NCBI GenBank assembly: GCA_030386875.1
Contig: CM059576.1
Span: forward strand, 11,499,058 to 11,563,057
From: Morinoia aosen
Taxonomy: Eukaryota; Arthropoda; Malacostraca; Amphipoda; Talitridae
DNA: 64,000 bases
Direction: 5' to 3'
The position numbers and the translations under genes were made by a program. The notes beneath the pieces were generated by a model. It was not told where the DNA came from, ran no database searches, and saw nothing but the letters and a program-made list of their open reading frames with translations. Below, piece by piece: positions 9,056-22,049 of the stretch (position 1 is its first letter; every line of letters starts with the position of its first letter).

Positions 9056-9980
9056 CCACGATTATTATATGTAAGGCGATGAACAGGTGTCGATGTTTTT
9101 CTTTTAAACGAGAATTATCTTTGGTTTTGATGTCGGATTGCGATTGTAGTTTCATTTAGTGATGATTTTTATTTTATTGATGATTTATTGCTGTGTTGTT
9201 TTTGATTATTGCTGAATTGGATTATCTAAGGGCTCTGCATGAATAACTGAGACGCCATCTGATGTATGGTGATTTACAACTAATTCACATCAATTATTCC
9301 GGGAAATAAATATATTTTAGATTTTTGGGGTTCATTTGAGAGTGTTGATAGTAATTGGATCTGTCATGAAGTTTGTGAGTATTTGGCGTTTTCTGTTAAA
9401 GGTTTCAAATGAATTTTCGGACCGAAAGGTTTGTATCGCTTTTGAAACTGAGTAATCTATTTTGATTTGAGAGGTGGCTATTTTTGTGGGTTATGGGAAG
9501 TCAAATTTTCGTGCGTCTGTGTTTGGTAAAATTTTGAATAGCTTGTAAAGAATGTATTTTTTTTAACCGCATGGATAAGTAAAATTTTGAATGAGGTTAT
9601 GTAATTCAACTTGGGACCAGGAATTGTTTAATATATTCTGGTCGAATGGACAATCATATTTACAGGGTTTTAAGTATGTTCGACCGGAGGTTAATTCTGG
9701 ATTTTATACTGAAATTTCCCTTTTTTCTTGACTCGGTTTAGAACATTGTTAAGCAACTCGCTCGTCGATCTTCATGTTAGGGATTTGGGTAATTTTAAGT
9801 TTTGATTTAGGTGAAAGTATTTCATTTTTTGAAGGATAGGTTAAATACCGTGGGGTAAATTGATACGAAACAGAGGTCGGACGCTAAGTTAGATGGAATA
9901 AAATAATAGTGGTCAAAAATTTAACAGTAAAATATGATAGAATAGGTTTTCTTATCCAGTCAGGATACAATAGCTTTAGC

Positions 9981-10048
9981 TGGTTTAGATTAGACTAGGT
10001 TGGGTTAGATTAGGCTAGGTTGGGTTAGATTAGTTTTGGTTGGGCTAA
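9981..10048 (+). repeat. 20-bp minisatellite, 3 copies (R2)
   Basis: Carries the private spellings AGGCTAGG and AGTTTTGGTTGGGCTAA; the AGTTTTGG variant recurs only in R11. Confidence 0.85.
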
Positions 10049-10322
10049 TAATATAAGACGTTTCCATCTGATTGATTTGTTAAGGACGAGTTATTCATAA
10101 AAAAAATATCGGTGAAATTATTTTTGACCTGTAAATATATGGTTGGTAAGTTTTATACATGGTATTTGTTAATGGTGTCGGAAAATGAATTGATGTTGGT
10201 GTTTGGAAGTTGAACATAGAAATTGAAGTGAAAGACAATGCACATGTCGGTTTGTGAAATGGGACGATGGTGTATCTGATTGTGTTGGATAATGGTGGTT
10301 ATTTTTTTAAGTGTGCCCTACA

Positions 10323-10523
10323 TGTGTTTGTGTGCATGTGTGTGTGTGTGTGTGGGAGTGTGTGTAAGAGTGTGAATGTTTGGGGTTATGAGGTGTTTGT
10401 GTGTGTTTGTGTGTGTGTGTGTGGTCCGCCCCCGGTCTTTGCTGGTTTTTGCGCGGGCGGACCCTCGCAGAGGTTCCGGAGGAAAACTAAAACAAAATAG
10501 CGCAAAAAAAAAAAAAAAAAAAA
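10323..10523 (+). repeat. TG tract, hairpin B and A-tract module (R2)
   Basis: Hairpin B at 10423-10463 with loop variant GGTCTTTGC (shared with R6). R-type small stem, A-tract spelling AAAACAAAATAGCGC. Confidence 0.87.
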
Positions 10524-10537
10524 TTTCATAAAAATCT

Positions 10538-10646
10538 GGGTGGCCGCGCCGAGTAAAGAAGGACTGTAGTGCGTACGTGTAGTGCATGGGCGCATTCTCG
10601 GAAACGGCTGGTCCCAGCGCGCTCAAATTTGGTGAGCAGAAAGACC
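10538..10646 (+). other. Conserved GC-richer block after the A-tract (representative, R2)
   Basis: About 110 bp from GGGTGGCCGCGCC to GAGCAGAAAG, present after every A-tract (for example 5075-5183 in R1). It is among the least variable stretches of the unit: R1 differs at a few bases (GCAGACG, GTGCGTGGG), R8 has AATTTAATGAG, R10 GTGCGTGGG. It contains the dyad GCTGG-TC-CCAGC and the palindrome CGTACG. No ORF or RNA family is recognised. Together with hairpin B and the A-tract it could mark the fossil end of an element that was in the founder unit, or a functional core. Confidence 0.6.
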
Positions 10647-11370
10647 TCCATCTCGACATTATCTGTGCCAAGTTTCGTTTCGATCGTGCGAAAATTTAAA
10701 ATTTAATGAAGGTTCAATGGTGAAAAATAGCCAAAAATTGCACTTTTTCAAACTGCTGCCAAACATACTTAGAATGCACCTAGGCGGCCTAAATTACAGG
10801 ATGTGGTAGATAAAATGTTGGAGTAGGTGCTGAGGTTGCCATTTTGCGATACGTTGATAAAAAGTATCCCTTTGAGCTCCTCAAAGTTGACCAAAAATTT
10901 TTTTTCGATTTCAGTCGAAATTTTGACATTTTTTATTGGACAAACTACGTGAGTTTGCAATTTCAAACTTTGATAGGTGATAGATTTTTGGAAGTTCTAC
11001 TCACCATAAAATCAGCAATTCTCAAAACGATTAAGTTTCGATGTAAATTTGGATTTAATTTTTTTCAAAAATTTATAAGATTTCGGGACGTCGTCCAAAC
11101 ATAGTCCTGAGTTTTGGGGACGATACCTGGAGGTCTCAAACCTTGAGGGCTTGTTCGAAAAGCTTTATAGTATTCCAAATATGTTTTACAGAGTGCCATC
11201 ATGGGTTACTTAGATTTTGTGCAACTTTAAAGTTGAAGTAAAAAAACGAGTTTTTTTAAAGGTCATTTTTGGCCGCCATTTCTGGCGTTGTTTGATCGAG
11301 TGGAGATTCCAAACTTTGATACCTCCGAGAATGAATCTTTTTCTCAAAGTTATCAAATTTACAGACCATC

Positions 11371-11736
11371 ATGAGCAATACTTTTTTTAAAAAACTGTCC
11401 CAAACACAGCCCCCAAAACCTCTGAAAATCTTTCCAAGCGTGCGTGTGGAAAATGGGTGCGACCCACGAAAAACTTTATTTAACATTTTTTGCGAGTTTT
11501 GCGATCCTACATACGAAGACTTTTTTGTGGAAAGATTGCCTGAAATTTTTTTTCGTTTTATTGAATTTTGCGATTTTAACAGTAAAATGGCACATTCCAT
11601 CTCCTCTAAGGCCCCCTTTTTCTTGCCTCAGGATATCGAAATTCTCATGAGTGATGCGCCTCAACGAGACCTTTCGTTTGGTACCAAACTCAAAGTTGTA
11701 GCTCTATATACTTTTGAGAAAAATCCAAAAAACTAA
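11371..11736 (+). other. Recurrent 90-121 codon plus-strand open frame (doubtful)
   Basis: Begins MSNTFFKKLSQTQPPKPLK. Comparable open frames at 16892, 27881, 33382, 44418, 55462 and 60912. In P, R1 and R7 a TGA in GACTGACG closes it early; R8 has TGC there. X-type blocks keep an open, related start (MSDAFLKKMSQTQ, at 22381 and inside 49883-50269) and share NGCDPRKTLFN. A minus-strand frame overlaps it in most copies and another plus frame is open within it, which argues against real coding. No domain recognised. Confidence 0.1.
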
Positions 11737-14425
11737 AAATGGGGCTCAAATCTCGTGAATTTTTCCAAGTCCATAGAGGTGAAAAATTCCGTCTCAATTT
11801 AAGGCCTCATTAGGGCTTTTCATGGATTTTAGACCACTCCCATGTCCAAGTAACGACAGAAAATTGATGTTTTCGATAGTTTCGTTTATAAATGAGTGTT
11901 TGGTGATGATTTTTTCGATTTCGAAGTTTTACTCATTTTACATCCATTTAGGGACATGCAGCAATTTTTAAAGGCATCGAGAGTGTTGCCAGAGTTGTGA
12001 GAAATATTTGTTCTATTAGAAGAGACCCCGATAAAACGTATTTTTGAGCACTCATTTTTCACTCAATTAGAGTATGCATCAATTTTTACTTTTTTGATGC
12101 GTTTCTCGACGTCGTACGAAAAAATTTATAGAGATGAAATGTGTTGCAAATTGCCGATTTACCCTTAGGTGAAGTCTTTGCACCTCCGACGGCCCATTTG
12201 AAATTTTTTTTTCAGATCCAAAATTTCGAGTCGTCAAATTTACAAGTCCAGATGCTTAGAGACAATGGGCCGAATACTGCAAGTCGACGCAATATTTGAT
12301 ATCGATTTTCTCGAAAAGTTTCAGTGTATCAAACGTCAATTTTTGATGACTATATCACATTATTTTAATGTTAAGAAATCCATTGAATGATATATACCAG
12401 AAAATGAGCTCATTTTTTTCTCGTACATCGATTTCGCTGTTAATTTGTGCGACGCTAGTCCTAAGAACCGCGATGCCATTTGTTTCAAACTTGAGGTAAG
12501 CACTATTGTTGTTCGTTTCAATGAATGCCGCCATGATGAAAGTGTTGTAATAGATGCTCTCATATATATGCAAAGTGAGTGAAATTTTAAAACGCTCATT
12601 TCTGCTCACTTAGCGTTTGAAGAGGAAGAAACTGTTGGCGACTGGTGAAGAATAAGAGGGTTTGCAGAGTTGCCGGCTGATGATTTTAGTTATGATACAA
12701 TGAGCGTGCAAACAATATAATACTCGGCAAATGTCATCAATGACTCATAAAAACCGAGCGATATCTCGTATATGAGCTCTTTGATTGTGGGTCAAAATTC
12801 ATGATGAGTTTTTATTGGCGTATTTTATTCATGGAATTCTGAAATATGCCTGCAAATGGTCGAGATACTGATACACACATTTCGTATTGTAAACGGCTCA
12901 TTAATAAACGAGCGTTTTGGAATAGAGCGCATCATGCTGGGGCTGTCGATCACGATATGGGGTACTGTGAGTTGATGTTTCACTCATTAATTTTGATGAT
13001 TGAGAGAAGATATTGGAGGTTCTTTTGAGTCAGGAACTTTTGAGCTGTGCACTGAAACTTTGTTTGGGAATAATAAAAACGAAAACTCATTGATTCATAT
13101 TCCCATCAGTTGCATGTTTCGCTTTTAGGAAAAACTGAGTGTGAGTGAGTAGACACCGTTTCGAAGCTCACTCAGGGTTCATATTTTGTGAGTGTGTGTT
13201 CCTGATATTGATTGAATTTTTGAGACGTTTTGCGGATCTCAAATATTTTATTTACGGAAACTAAAATATTATTACTGAAATATTTCCGAAAATTCGTAAA
13301 TTCTCACTCGGACTTTGTTCAGGCTTCTATTTCGGTCAGTGATTGGGATATAGGTGTGGTAACCAATGAAAATTGTTTCTGCTCATGAAATGCCTAATTT
13401 TGAGAAATTATGATCTTAAATGGGGAATTTCACTCATTCAAACGTAGATGCTGTTGGTGAGTTCATTGGGCGCTGCAAATCGGTCAAGCTATTGTGTTTG
13501 ATGAGACGATGGATTTTGTAATGTTTTTCGGGATGAAAATTGACAAGTTGCGGGTTCAAATCCCAAAACATGAATTTATTTCGAAATTCGAAAAATCACT
13601 CATTTGACATAGTTCAGTGCCGAAATTTGCATGAAACTTGCGTCATGATGTAGAGAAGCGATAGCATTTCTTTCGTCTTAAGAAAGTGAGAATTGTGAAA
13701 GATATTGAATTTTTTTCATTTCCAATGATGATGCATTGGTGAACTCGGTCGGCAATTGAGTAAAATTTTAATTAGGCATATCTTTCTTTCCATCGAAGGT
13801 AGAAGTCCGAAATTTTGATAGAACGTAGACATCAATGAGTAGTGTCTATATTGACATTTTGAGAACGGTGCCAGCGATTTTTTGGGGAAAATGAGTAATT
13901 TTCTAAAATTCCATACTTGTTTAATTTGACGATAAAGGGTACTTGGAAATAAGCTAGAAACTTGATTTTAGGCTCAAATGAAGCGGAATCTACAGCAGGG
14001 TGTGAATTATGGTGTTAAAATTTTTTTAGTTCATTAATTTTTTATATATGGACAAATGAGTTTTTAAAATGTTTTGCCCGTTATTTCGTCATTGGAACGT
14101 GTTTTGAATCGTTTTTGGGTCCAAATGGGACATTTCGACTTGTGCAATGACCACGCATTTGAAAAAATTAGGAAAAATTCGATAAAAGTCCACGGACATT
14201 AAAATGTTATTTTCAATGGTAATACGCTAAAAAATGAAAATCGCTGCAACTACCTATTTGATTACCATACAGACAGATACTTTTAGGGCCATTAGTAAAC
14301 TCTACGGGGTAAATACGCTGTAAATGCGTAAAAATGACACAAAAATTGCATTTTTCAGAGTTTGAAAGTGATTCGAAGTAAATGCAGTGTCCCTCGAGTT
14401 GGACTAATATCAGAACAATAATTAT

Positions 14426-14517
14426 GCCGCTCGGCGAGTTGCGTAGCGCTCGTCGAGCGGCCCCAAAACTTAAGCTCGATTTACTCGACCCCTGAATTTA
14501 ACGCGCGACAGCGCGTT
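14426..14517. other. Hairpin A plus C module, copy 3
   Basis: Hairpin A identical; hairpin C complete. Upstream word is ATCAGAACAATAATT, again different from its neighbours. Confidence 0.85.
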
Positions 14518-15440
14518 CCCCAATGATTATCTTTAAGGAGCTGAACAGGTGTCGATATTTTTCTATTAAACGAGAAATATCTTTGGTTTTGACGCCGGAT
14601 TGCGATTGTTGTTTCATTTAGTGATGATTTTTATTTTATTGATGATTTATTGCTGTGTTGTTTTTGATTGTTGCTGAATTGGATTATTTAAGGGCACTGC
14701 ATGAATAACTGAGACGCCATCTGATGTATGGTGATTTAGAGCTAATTCACATCAATTATTCCTGGAAACAAATATATTTTAGATTTTTGGGATTCATTTG
14801 AGAGTGTTGATAGTAATTGGATCTGTTATGAAGTTGGTGAGTATTTGGCGTTTTCTGTTGAAGGTTTCAAATGAATTTTCAGAACGAAAGGTTTGTATCG
14901 CTTCTGAAACTGAGTAATCTATTTTGATTTGAGAGGTAGCAATTTTTGTGGGTTATGGGAAGCCAAATTTTCGTGCGTCTGTGTTTGGTAAAATTTCGAA
15001 TAGCTTTTAAAGAATATATTTTTTTTAACCGCATGTATGAGTAAAATTTTGAATGAGGCTTATTTAATTCAACTTGGGACCAGGAATTGTTTAATATGTT
15101 CTGGTCGAATGGACAATCATATTTATAGGGTTTTAAGTATGTTCGACCGAAGGTTAATTCTGGATTTTACACTGAAAGTTCCCTTTCTTCTTGACTCGGT
15201 TTAGAATATTGTGAAGCAACTTACAGCCGATTTTCATGTAAGGGTTTTAGGTAATTTTAAGTTTTGATTTAGGTGAAGGTATTCCATTCTTTGCAGCATA
15301 GGTTAAATTCCGTTGGGTGAATTGATACGAAACAGAGGTTGGACGTCAAGTTAGATGGAATAAAATAAGAGAGGTCAAAAATTCAACAATAAAATATGAT
15401 AGAATAGGTTTTCTTTTCTACTCAGGATAAAATAGCTTTG

Positions 15441-15570
15441 GTTGGTTTAGAATAGACTAGGTTGGGTTAGATTAGACTAGGTTGGGTTATATTAGTTTAG
15501 GTTGGCTTAGATTAGTTTAGGTTGGGTCAGATTAGTTTAGGTTGGGTTAGATTAGTTTAGGTTGGGGTAA
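15441..15570 (+). repeat. 20-bp minisatellite, 6 copies (R3)
   Basis: Includes GGTTGGCTTAG and a terminal GGTTGGGGTAA, both shared with R7 and R8. Confidence 0.88.
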
Positions 15571-15844
15571 TAATATAAGACGTTTCCATCTGATTGATTT
15601 GTTAAGGATGTGTTTTTCATAAGAAGAGGACGAAGAAATGATTTTTGACCTGTAAATATATGGTTGGGGAGTTTTATACATGGTATTTGTTAATGGTATC
15701 GGAAAATGAATTGATGTTGGTGCTTGAAAGTTCAACATAGAGCGTAGAGTGGAAAATATTGTACGTATCGTTTTGTTATTTGAGACGATGGTGTATATGA
15801 TTGTGTTGGATAATTGTGGTTATTTTGATAAGTGTGCGCGACAT

Positions 15845-16044
15845 ATGTGTGTGTATGTGTGTGTCTGTGTGTGGGAGTGTGTGTAAGAGTGTGAATGTTT
15901 GGGGTTATGAGGTGTTTGTGTGTGTTTGTGTGTGTGTGTGTGGTCCGCCCCCGGTCTGTGCTGGTTTTTGCGCGGGCGGACCTCTTTTTGAGGTTCCGAA
16001 GGAAAACTAAAAAAAAAATGCGCAAAAAAAAAAAAAAAAAAAAA
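15845..16044 (+). repeat. TG tract, hairpin B and A-tract module (R3)
   Basis: Hairpin B at 15942-15982. S-type small stem ACCTC-TTTTT-GAGGT, five Watson-Crick pairs, A-tract spelling AAAAATGCGC. Confidence 0.87.
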
Positions 16045-17874
16045 TTTCATAAAAATCTGGGTGGCCGCGCCGAGTAAAGAAGGACTGTAGTGCGTACGTG
16101 TAGTGCATGGGCGCATTCTCGGAAACGGCTGGTCCCAGCGCGCTCAAATTTGGTGAGCAGAAAGACCCCCATCTCGACATTATCTGTGCCAAGTTTCGTT
16201 TCGATCGTGCGAAAATTTCAAATTTAATGAAGGTTCAATGGTGAAAAATAGCCAAAAATTGCAATTTTTCAAACTGCTGCCAAACATACTTAGAATGTCC
16301 CTAGGCGGCCCAAATTACAGGATGTGGTAGATAAAATGTTGGAGTAGGTGCTGAAGTTGCCATTTTGCGATACGTTGATAAAAAGTATCCCTCTGGGCTC
16401 TTCAAAAATGACCAAAAATTTTTTTTCGATTTTAGTCGAAATTTTGACATTTTTTATTGAACAAACTACGCACGTTTGCAAACTCAAACTTTGATAGGTG
16501 ATAGATTTTCAAAAGTTCTACTGACTATAAAATCAGCGGTTCTCAAAACGATTAAGTTTCGATGTAAATTTGGATTTAATTTTTTTAAAAAATTTATAAG
16601 ATTTCGGGACGTCGTCCAAACATAGTCCTGAGTTTTGGGGACGATACCTGGAGGTCTCAAACCTTGAGGGCTTGTTCGAAAAGCTTTGTAGTATTTTAAA
16701 TATGTTTTACAGAGTGCCATCATGGGTTACTTAGATTTTGTGCAACTTTAAAGTTGAAGTAAAAAAACGCGTTTTTTTAAAGGTCATTTTTGGCCGCCAT
16801 TTCTGGCATTGTTTAATCGAGTGGAGATTCCAAACTTTGATACCTCCGAGAATGAATCTTTTTCTCAAAGTTATCAAATTGACAGACCATCATGAGCAAT
16901 ACTTTTTTTAAAAAACTGTCCCAAACACAGCCCCCAAAACCTCTAAAAATCTTTCCAAGCGTGCGTGTGGAAAATGGGTGCGACCCACGAAAAACTTTAT
17001 TTAACATTTTTTGCGAGTTTTTCGGTCCTACATACGAAGACTTTTTTGTGGAAAGATCGCTTGAAAATTTTTTTCGTTTTATTGAATTTTGCGATTTCAC
17101 CAGTAAAATCCACATTCCATCTCCTCTAAGGCCCCTTTTTTCATGCCTCAGGATATCGAAATTTTGATGAGTGATGCGCCTTGGCGAGACCTTTCGTTTG
17201 GTACTAAACTTAAATTTGTAGCTCAATAAACTTTTGAGTAAAATCCAAAAAACTAAAATTGGGGCCCAAATCTCGTGAATTTTTCTAAGTCCTTGGGGTG
17301 AAATATTCGATCCCAATTTAAAGCCTCTATAAGGCTTTTCATGGATTTTCGAACACACCCATGTTCAAGTAACGACAGAAAATTGATGTTTTCGTTAGTT
17401 TTGTTAAGAAATGAGTGCTTGATAATGATTTTTTCGATTTCGAAGTTTTACTCATTTTATATCCATTTAGGGACTCGCAGCCATTTTTCGAGGCTTCGAG
17501 AGTGTTGCTAGAGTTGTTAAAAATATTTGTTCTCTTCGAAAGAAACTCGATAACACGTATTTTTGAGCACTCATTTTTAACTCAATTAGAGTATGCATCA
17601 ATTTTTACTTTTTTGATGCGTTTATCGACGTCCTACGAAAAAATTTATAGAGATGAAATGTGTTGCAAATTGCCGATTTACCCTTAGGTAAAGTCTTTGC
17701 ACCTCCGACGGCTCATTTGAAATTTTTTTTTCAGATCCAAAATTTCGAGTCGTCAAATTTACAAGTCCAGATGCTTAGAAACAATGGGCCGAATACTGCA
17801 AGTCGACGCAATATTTGATATCGATTTTCTCGAAAAGTTTTGGTGTCTCAAACGTCAATTTTTGATGAATATAT

Positions 17875-19450
17875 CACATTTTTGAAATGTGAAGATAACC
17901 ATGGAATGAAATATACCAGAAAATGAGCTCATTTTTTTTCTCTTACATCGATTTCGCTGTTAATTTGTGCGACGCTGGTCCTATAGGAGTCGCGATGCCA
18001 TTTGTCTCAACCTTGGGTTACGCATTAATGCTGTTCGTCTCAAAGAGTGTCACCATGATCAAAGTCTTGTAATAGATGCTCTCATATATGGAAAGTGAGT
18101 GAAATTTAAAAACGCTCATTTCTGCTCACTTAGCATTTTGAACCGGAACAAACTCTCGGCGAATGTTGAAGAATAAGAGGGCTTGCAGAGTTGCCACCTA
18201 GTGATTTTAGTCAAGGTACGCTGTGACTGCAAACCGTATAACACTCAAAAAATGTCATCACTAACTCATCAAATTGATGCGATATGTCGTTTTAAGCTCT
18301 TCTTGTGGTTCAAAATTGATGAAGTGTTTTTCAGAGCTTATTTTATGGTTGGAAATCAGAAATTTGACTTGCACGTGGTGGAAGAATTGATACTCTAATT
18401 TCGTGTTGAAAAAGAACTCATTAATGATCGAGCGTTTAGTAATAAAGCGCATCATGCTGACGCTGTCGTTAACGCTAGAGGGTATTGTGAGTTGATATTT
18501 CACTCATTAATTTTGATGATTGAGTGAAGAAATAGGAGGATCTTTTGAGTCAAGAACGTTTGAGCTGAGCACTCAAATTTGGTTCTGGAATAGATATGAG
18601 AACTCGTTGATTTACTCACTCATATTCCCATCGGTTGTATGTTTCGCTTGTAGGGAAAACTGAGTGTGAATTAGTAGACACCGTTTCGACGCTCACGCAG
18701 GGTTCATATTTTGGGAATGTGTGTCCCTGATATGGATCGAATTTTTGAGTGGGTTTTGCGGATCTCAAATATTTTATGAACGGAAACTAAAATATTATTA
18801 CTGAAATATTTTCGAAAATTCGAAAATTCTCACTCGAACTTGGTTCAGGCTTCTATTTCTGCCAGTAATTGGGAAATAATTGTGACAACACATGAAAATT
18901 GTTTCCGCTCATAAAATGGCTCATTTTGAGGAATTATGACCGCACATGATGAATTTCACTCATTCAAACGTAGATGCTGTTCGTGGGTTCTTTGGGCGCT
19001 GAAAATTGGTCAAGCTATTGTGTTTGATGACACGATGGATTTTGTAATGTTTTTCGGGTTGAAAATTGAGAAGTTGCGGGTTCAAATCCCAAAACATGAA
19101 TTTATTTCGAAATTCGAAAAATCACTCATATGACATAGTTCAGTTCCGAAATTTGCATGAAACTTGCGTCACAATGTAGATAAGCGATAGCATTTCTTTC
19201 GTCCTGCAAAAGTGGTAGTGATGATATATATCGAATTTTTTCCATTTTCAATGATGATGCATTGGGCAACTCGTTCGGCAAATGAGTGAAATTTCAATTG
19301 GACATATCTTTCTTTGCATTGAAGGTAGAAGTCCGAAATTTTGATACAATGTAGATATCTATGATGTCTGTCTATGCTGACATTTTGAGAACGGTTCAAG
19401 CGAAATTTTGGGGAAAATGAGTAATTTCCTGAAATTCCATACTTGTTTAA
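17875..19450 (+). other. Strongly diverged block in R3
   Basis: Alignable by eye with the same region of other units but with many substitutions and almost no net length change. Loses the 60-codon frame, TGACTCA and the GAGTGAG dyad. Probably an older or differently sourced version of the unit that escaped homogenisation. No coding content of its own. Confidence 0.7.
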
Positions 19451-19953
19451 ATTGGCGATTTAGGGTACTTAGAAATAAGCTAGAAACTTCATTTTAGGCT
19501 CAAATGAAGCGGAATCCAGAGCAGGGTGTGAATTATGGTGTTCAAATTTTTTTATTTCAATAATTTTTAATATATGGACAATTGAGTTTTTAAAAATGTT
19601 TTGTCCGTTATTTCGTCAAAGGAACGTGTTTTGAACAGTTTTTCGGGCCAAATGGGACATTTCGACTTGTGCAATGACGACGCAATTGAAAAATTTCGGA
19701 AAAAATTCCATAAAAGTCCACGGATATTGAAATGTTATTTTCAAAGGAAAATCGCTAAAAAATGAGAATCGCTGCAGCTACCAATTTGATTACCATACAG
19801 ACAGACACTTTTAGGGCCGTTAATGAACTCTACGGGGTAAATACGCTAGAAATGCGTGAAAATGACATAAAAATTGTATTTTTCAGAGTTTGAGGGTGAT
19901 TCGAAGTGAATGCAGTGTCCCTCGAGTTTGATTAATATCATAGCAACAACTAT

Positions 19954-20045
19954 GCCGCTCGGCGAGTTGCGTAGCGCTCGTCGAGCGGCCCAAAAACTCA
20001 AGCTCGATTTACTCAACCCCTGAATTTAACGCGCGACAGCGCGTT
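19954..20045. other. Hairpin A plus C module, copy 4
   Basis: Hairpin A identical; hairpin C complete at 20028-20045. The flank on the right reads GGCCCAAAAACTC, a variant shared with copy 11. Confidence 0.85.
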
Positions 20046-20963
20046 CCACAATTATTATCTGTAAGGAGATTAACAGGTGTCGATGTTTTTCTATTAAACG
20101 AGAATTATCTTTGGTTTTGCTGTCGGATTGCGATGGTAGTTTCAGTTAGTGTTGATTTTTATTTTATTGAGGATTTATTTCTGTTGTTTTAGATTGTTGC
20201 GGGATTAGATTATTTAAGGGCTCTGCATGAATAACTGAGACGCCATCTGATGTATGGTGATTTACAGCTCATTCACATCATTTATTCCTGGAAACAAATA
20301 TATTTTAGATTTTTGATGTTCATTTGAAAGTATTGATAGTAATTGGATCTGTCATGAAGTTGGTTAATATTTTGCGTTTTCTGATGAAGGTTTCAAATGA
20401 ATTTTCAGAACGAAAGGTTAGTATCGCCTATGAAAGTGAGTAATCTATTCTGATATGCAAGGTGGCTTTTTTGTGGGTTATGAGAAACCAAATTTTCGTA
20501 CGTCTGGGTTTGGTGAAATTTTACATAGCTTCTTGAGAATTTCATTTTTTTAACCGCATGTATGAGTAAAATTTTATATTAGGGCCATGTAATTCAAATT
20601 GGGACTAGGAATCGTTCAATATATTCTGGTCGAATGGACAATCATATTTATAGGGTTTTGAGTATGTTCGACCGGAGGTTAATTCTGGATTATATACTGA
20701 AATTTCCCTTTCTTCTTGACTCGGTTTAGAATATTGTGAAGCAACTTGTAGTCGATCTTCATGTAAGGGATTAAGGTAATTTTAGGTTTTGATTTAGGTG
20801 AAAGTATTTCATTTTTTGCAGGATAGGTTAAATTCCGTTGGGTAAATTGATACGAAACAGAGGTCGGACGTTAAGTTAGATGGAATAAAATAAGAGTGAT
20901 CAAAAATTCAACAATAAAATATGATAGAATAGGTTTTCTTATCCAGTCATGATAAAATAGCTT

Positions 20964-21056
20964 TGGTTGGTTTAGATTAGACTAGGTTGGGTTAGATTAG
21001 ACTAGGTTGGGTTAGATTAGACTAGGTTGGGTTAGATTAGCTTAGGTTGGGTTAAT
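20964..21056 (+). repeat. 20-bp minisatellite, 4 copies (R4)
   Basis: Mostly the ACTAGG version repeated three times in a row, an expansion pattern not seen in other units. Confidence 0.88.
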
Positions 21057-21332
21057 AATATAAGACGTTGCCATCTGCTTGATTTTATAAGAATGTGTTC
21101 CTTATGAAAAGAGGTCGGTGATATGATATTTTGACATAAATGTATGGGGTTAGGTCGCGTTTTTTTGATAATTGGTAATGGTGTCGGAAAATCCATTGAC
21201 GGTGGTGTTTGAATGTTCAACATAGTGCTTAGAGTGGAATGAACTGTACATATCGTTTTGTGACTTGAAACGATGGTGTATCTGATTGTGTTGGATAATT
21301 GTGGTTATTTTTACAAGTGTGCGCGACATGTT

Positions 21333-21533
21333 GGTGTGTATATGTGTGTGTGTGTGTGGGAGTGTGTGTAAGAGTGTGAAGGTTTGGGGTGTAGAGGTGT
21401 TTGTGTGTTTGTGTGTGTGTGTGTGTGTTTGTCCGCCCCCGGTCTGTGCTGGTTTTTGCGCGGGCGGACCTCTCTTTGAGGTTCCGAAGGAAAACTAAAA
21501 AAAAAAATGCGCAAAAAAAAAAAAAAAAAAAAA
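21333..21533 (+). repeat. TG tract, hairpin B and A-tract module (R4)
   Basis: The left arm of hairpin B begins TGTCCGCCC (21430), so 8 bp remain. S-type small stem with loop TCTTT; the stem itself is kept. Confidence 0.85.
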
Positions 21534-22049
21534 TTTCATAAAAATCTGGGTGGCCGCGCCGAGTAAAGAAGGACTGTAGTGCGTACGTGTAGTGCATGGG
21601 CGCATTCTCGGAAACGGCTGGTCCCAGCGCGCTCAAATTTGGTGAGCAGAAAGACCCCCATCTCGACATTATCTGTGCCAAGTTTCGTTTCGATCGTGCG
21701 AAAATTTTAAATTTAATGAAGGTTCAATGGTGAAAAATAGCCAAAAATTGCACTTTTTCAAACTGCTGCCAAACATACTTAGAATGCACCTAGGCGGCCC
21801 AAATTACAGGATGTGGTAGATAAAATGTTGGATTAGGTGCTGAGGTTGCCATTTTGCGATACGTTGATAAAAAATATCCCTTTGAGCTCCTCAAAGTTGA
21901 CCAAAAATTTTTTTTCGATTTCAGTCGAAATTTTGACATTCTTTATTGGACAAACTACGCAAGTTTGCAAACTCAAACTTTGATAGGTGATAGATTTTCA
22001 AAAGTTCTACTCACTATGAAATCAGCGGTTCTCAAAACGATCAAGTTTC

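Larger units (their letters stand above)
8965..14426 (+). repeat. Megasatellite unit R2 (5462 bp)
   Basis: Complete unit with three minisatellite copies, hairpin B 10423-10463 (R flank), dyad cluster 11222-11287 (central ACGCGT changed to ACGAGT), KpnI palindrome 11676-11689, 60-codon open frame 12846-13028. The stretch about 9880-10140 closely matches R11 at about 59440-59685, including the rare GGTCGGACGCTAAG and the long A run before ATCGGTGAAATT. Type b at the diagnostic site near 13066 (AATAAAAACGAAAACTC). Confidence 0.93.
14427..19954 (+). repeat. Megasatellite unit R3 (5528 bp), with diverged block
   Basis: Complete unit with six minisatellite copies, hairpin B 15942-15982 (S flank), dyad cluster 16743-16807 (outer dyad weakened, TGGCA), KpnI palindrome 17196-17209 with one change (GGTACT). 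From about 17875 to 19450 the sequence is far more diverged from the other units than they are from each other, yet length is kept: between the words GCAGAGTTGCC and CGAGCG the distance is within one base of that in unit P. The 60-codon frame is destroyed here, the TGACTCA word is lost and the GAGTGAG dyad is damaged. Type d at the diagnostic site near 18590. Confidence 0.92.

Noticed and set aside
15441-15570. CRISPR array
   Set aside because: The 20-bp repeats abut directly with no spacers, and the context is eukaryotic satellite DNA.
15976-15996. Histone mRNA 3' stem-loop (S-type small stem with T-rich loop)
   Set aside because: Stem and loop lengths do not fit the conserved 6-bp stem with 4-base loop, and no histone gene is near.
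16813-17358. Longest open frame, 181 codons on the minus strand
   Set aside because: It is two frames of other units joined by loss of a stop in R3 only, overlaps a plus-strand frame, and has no recognisable domain.
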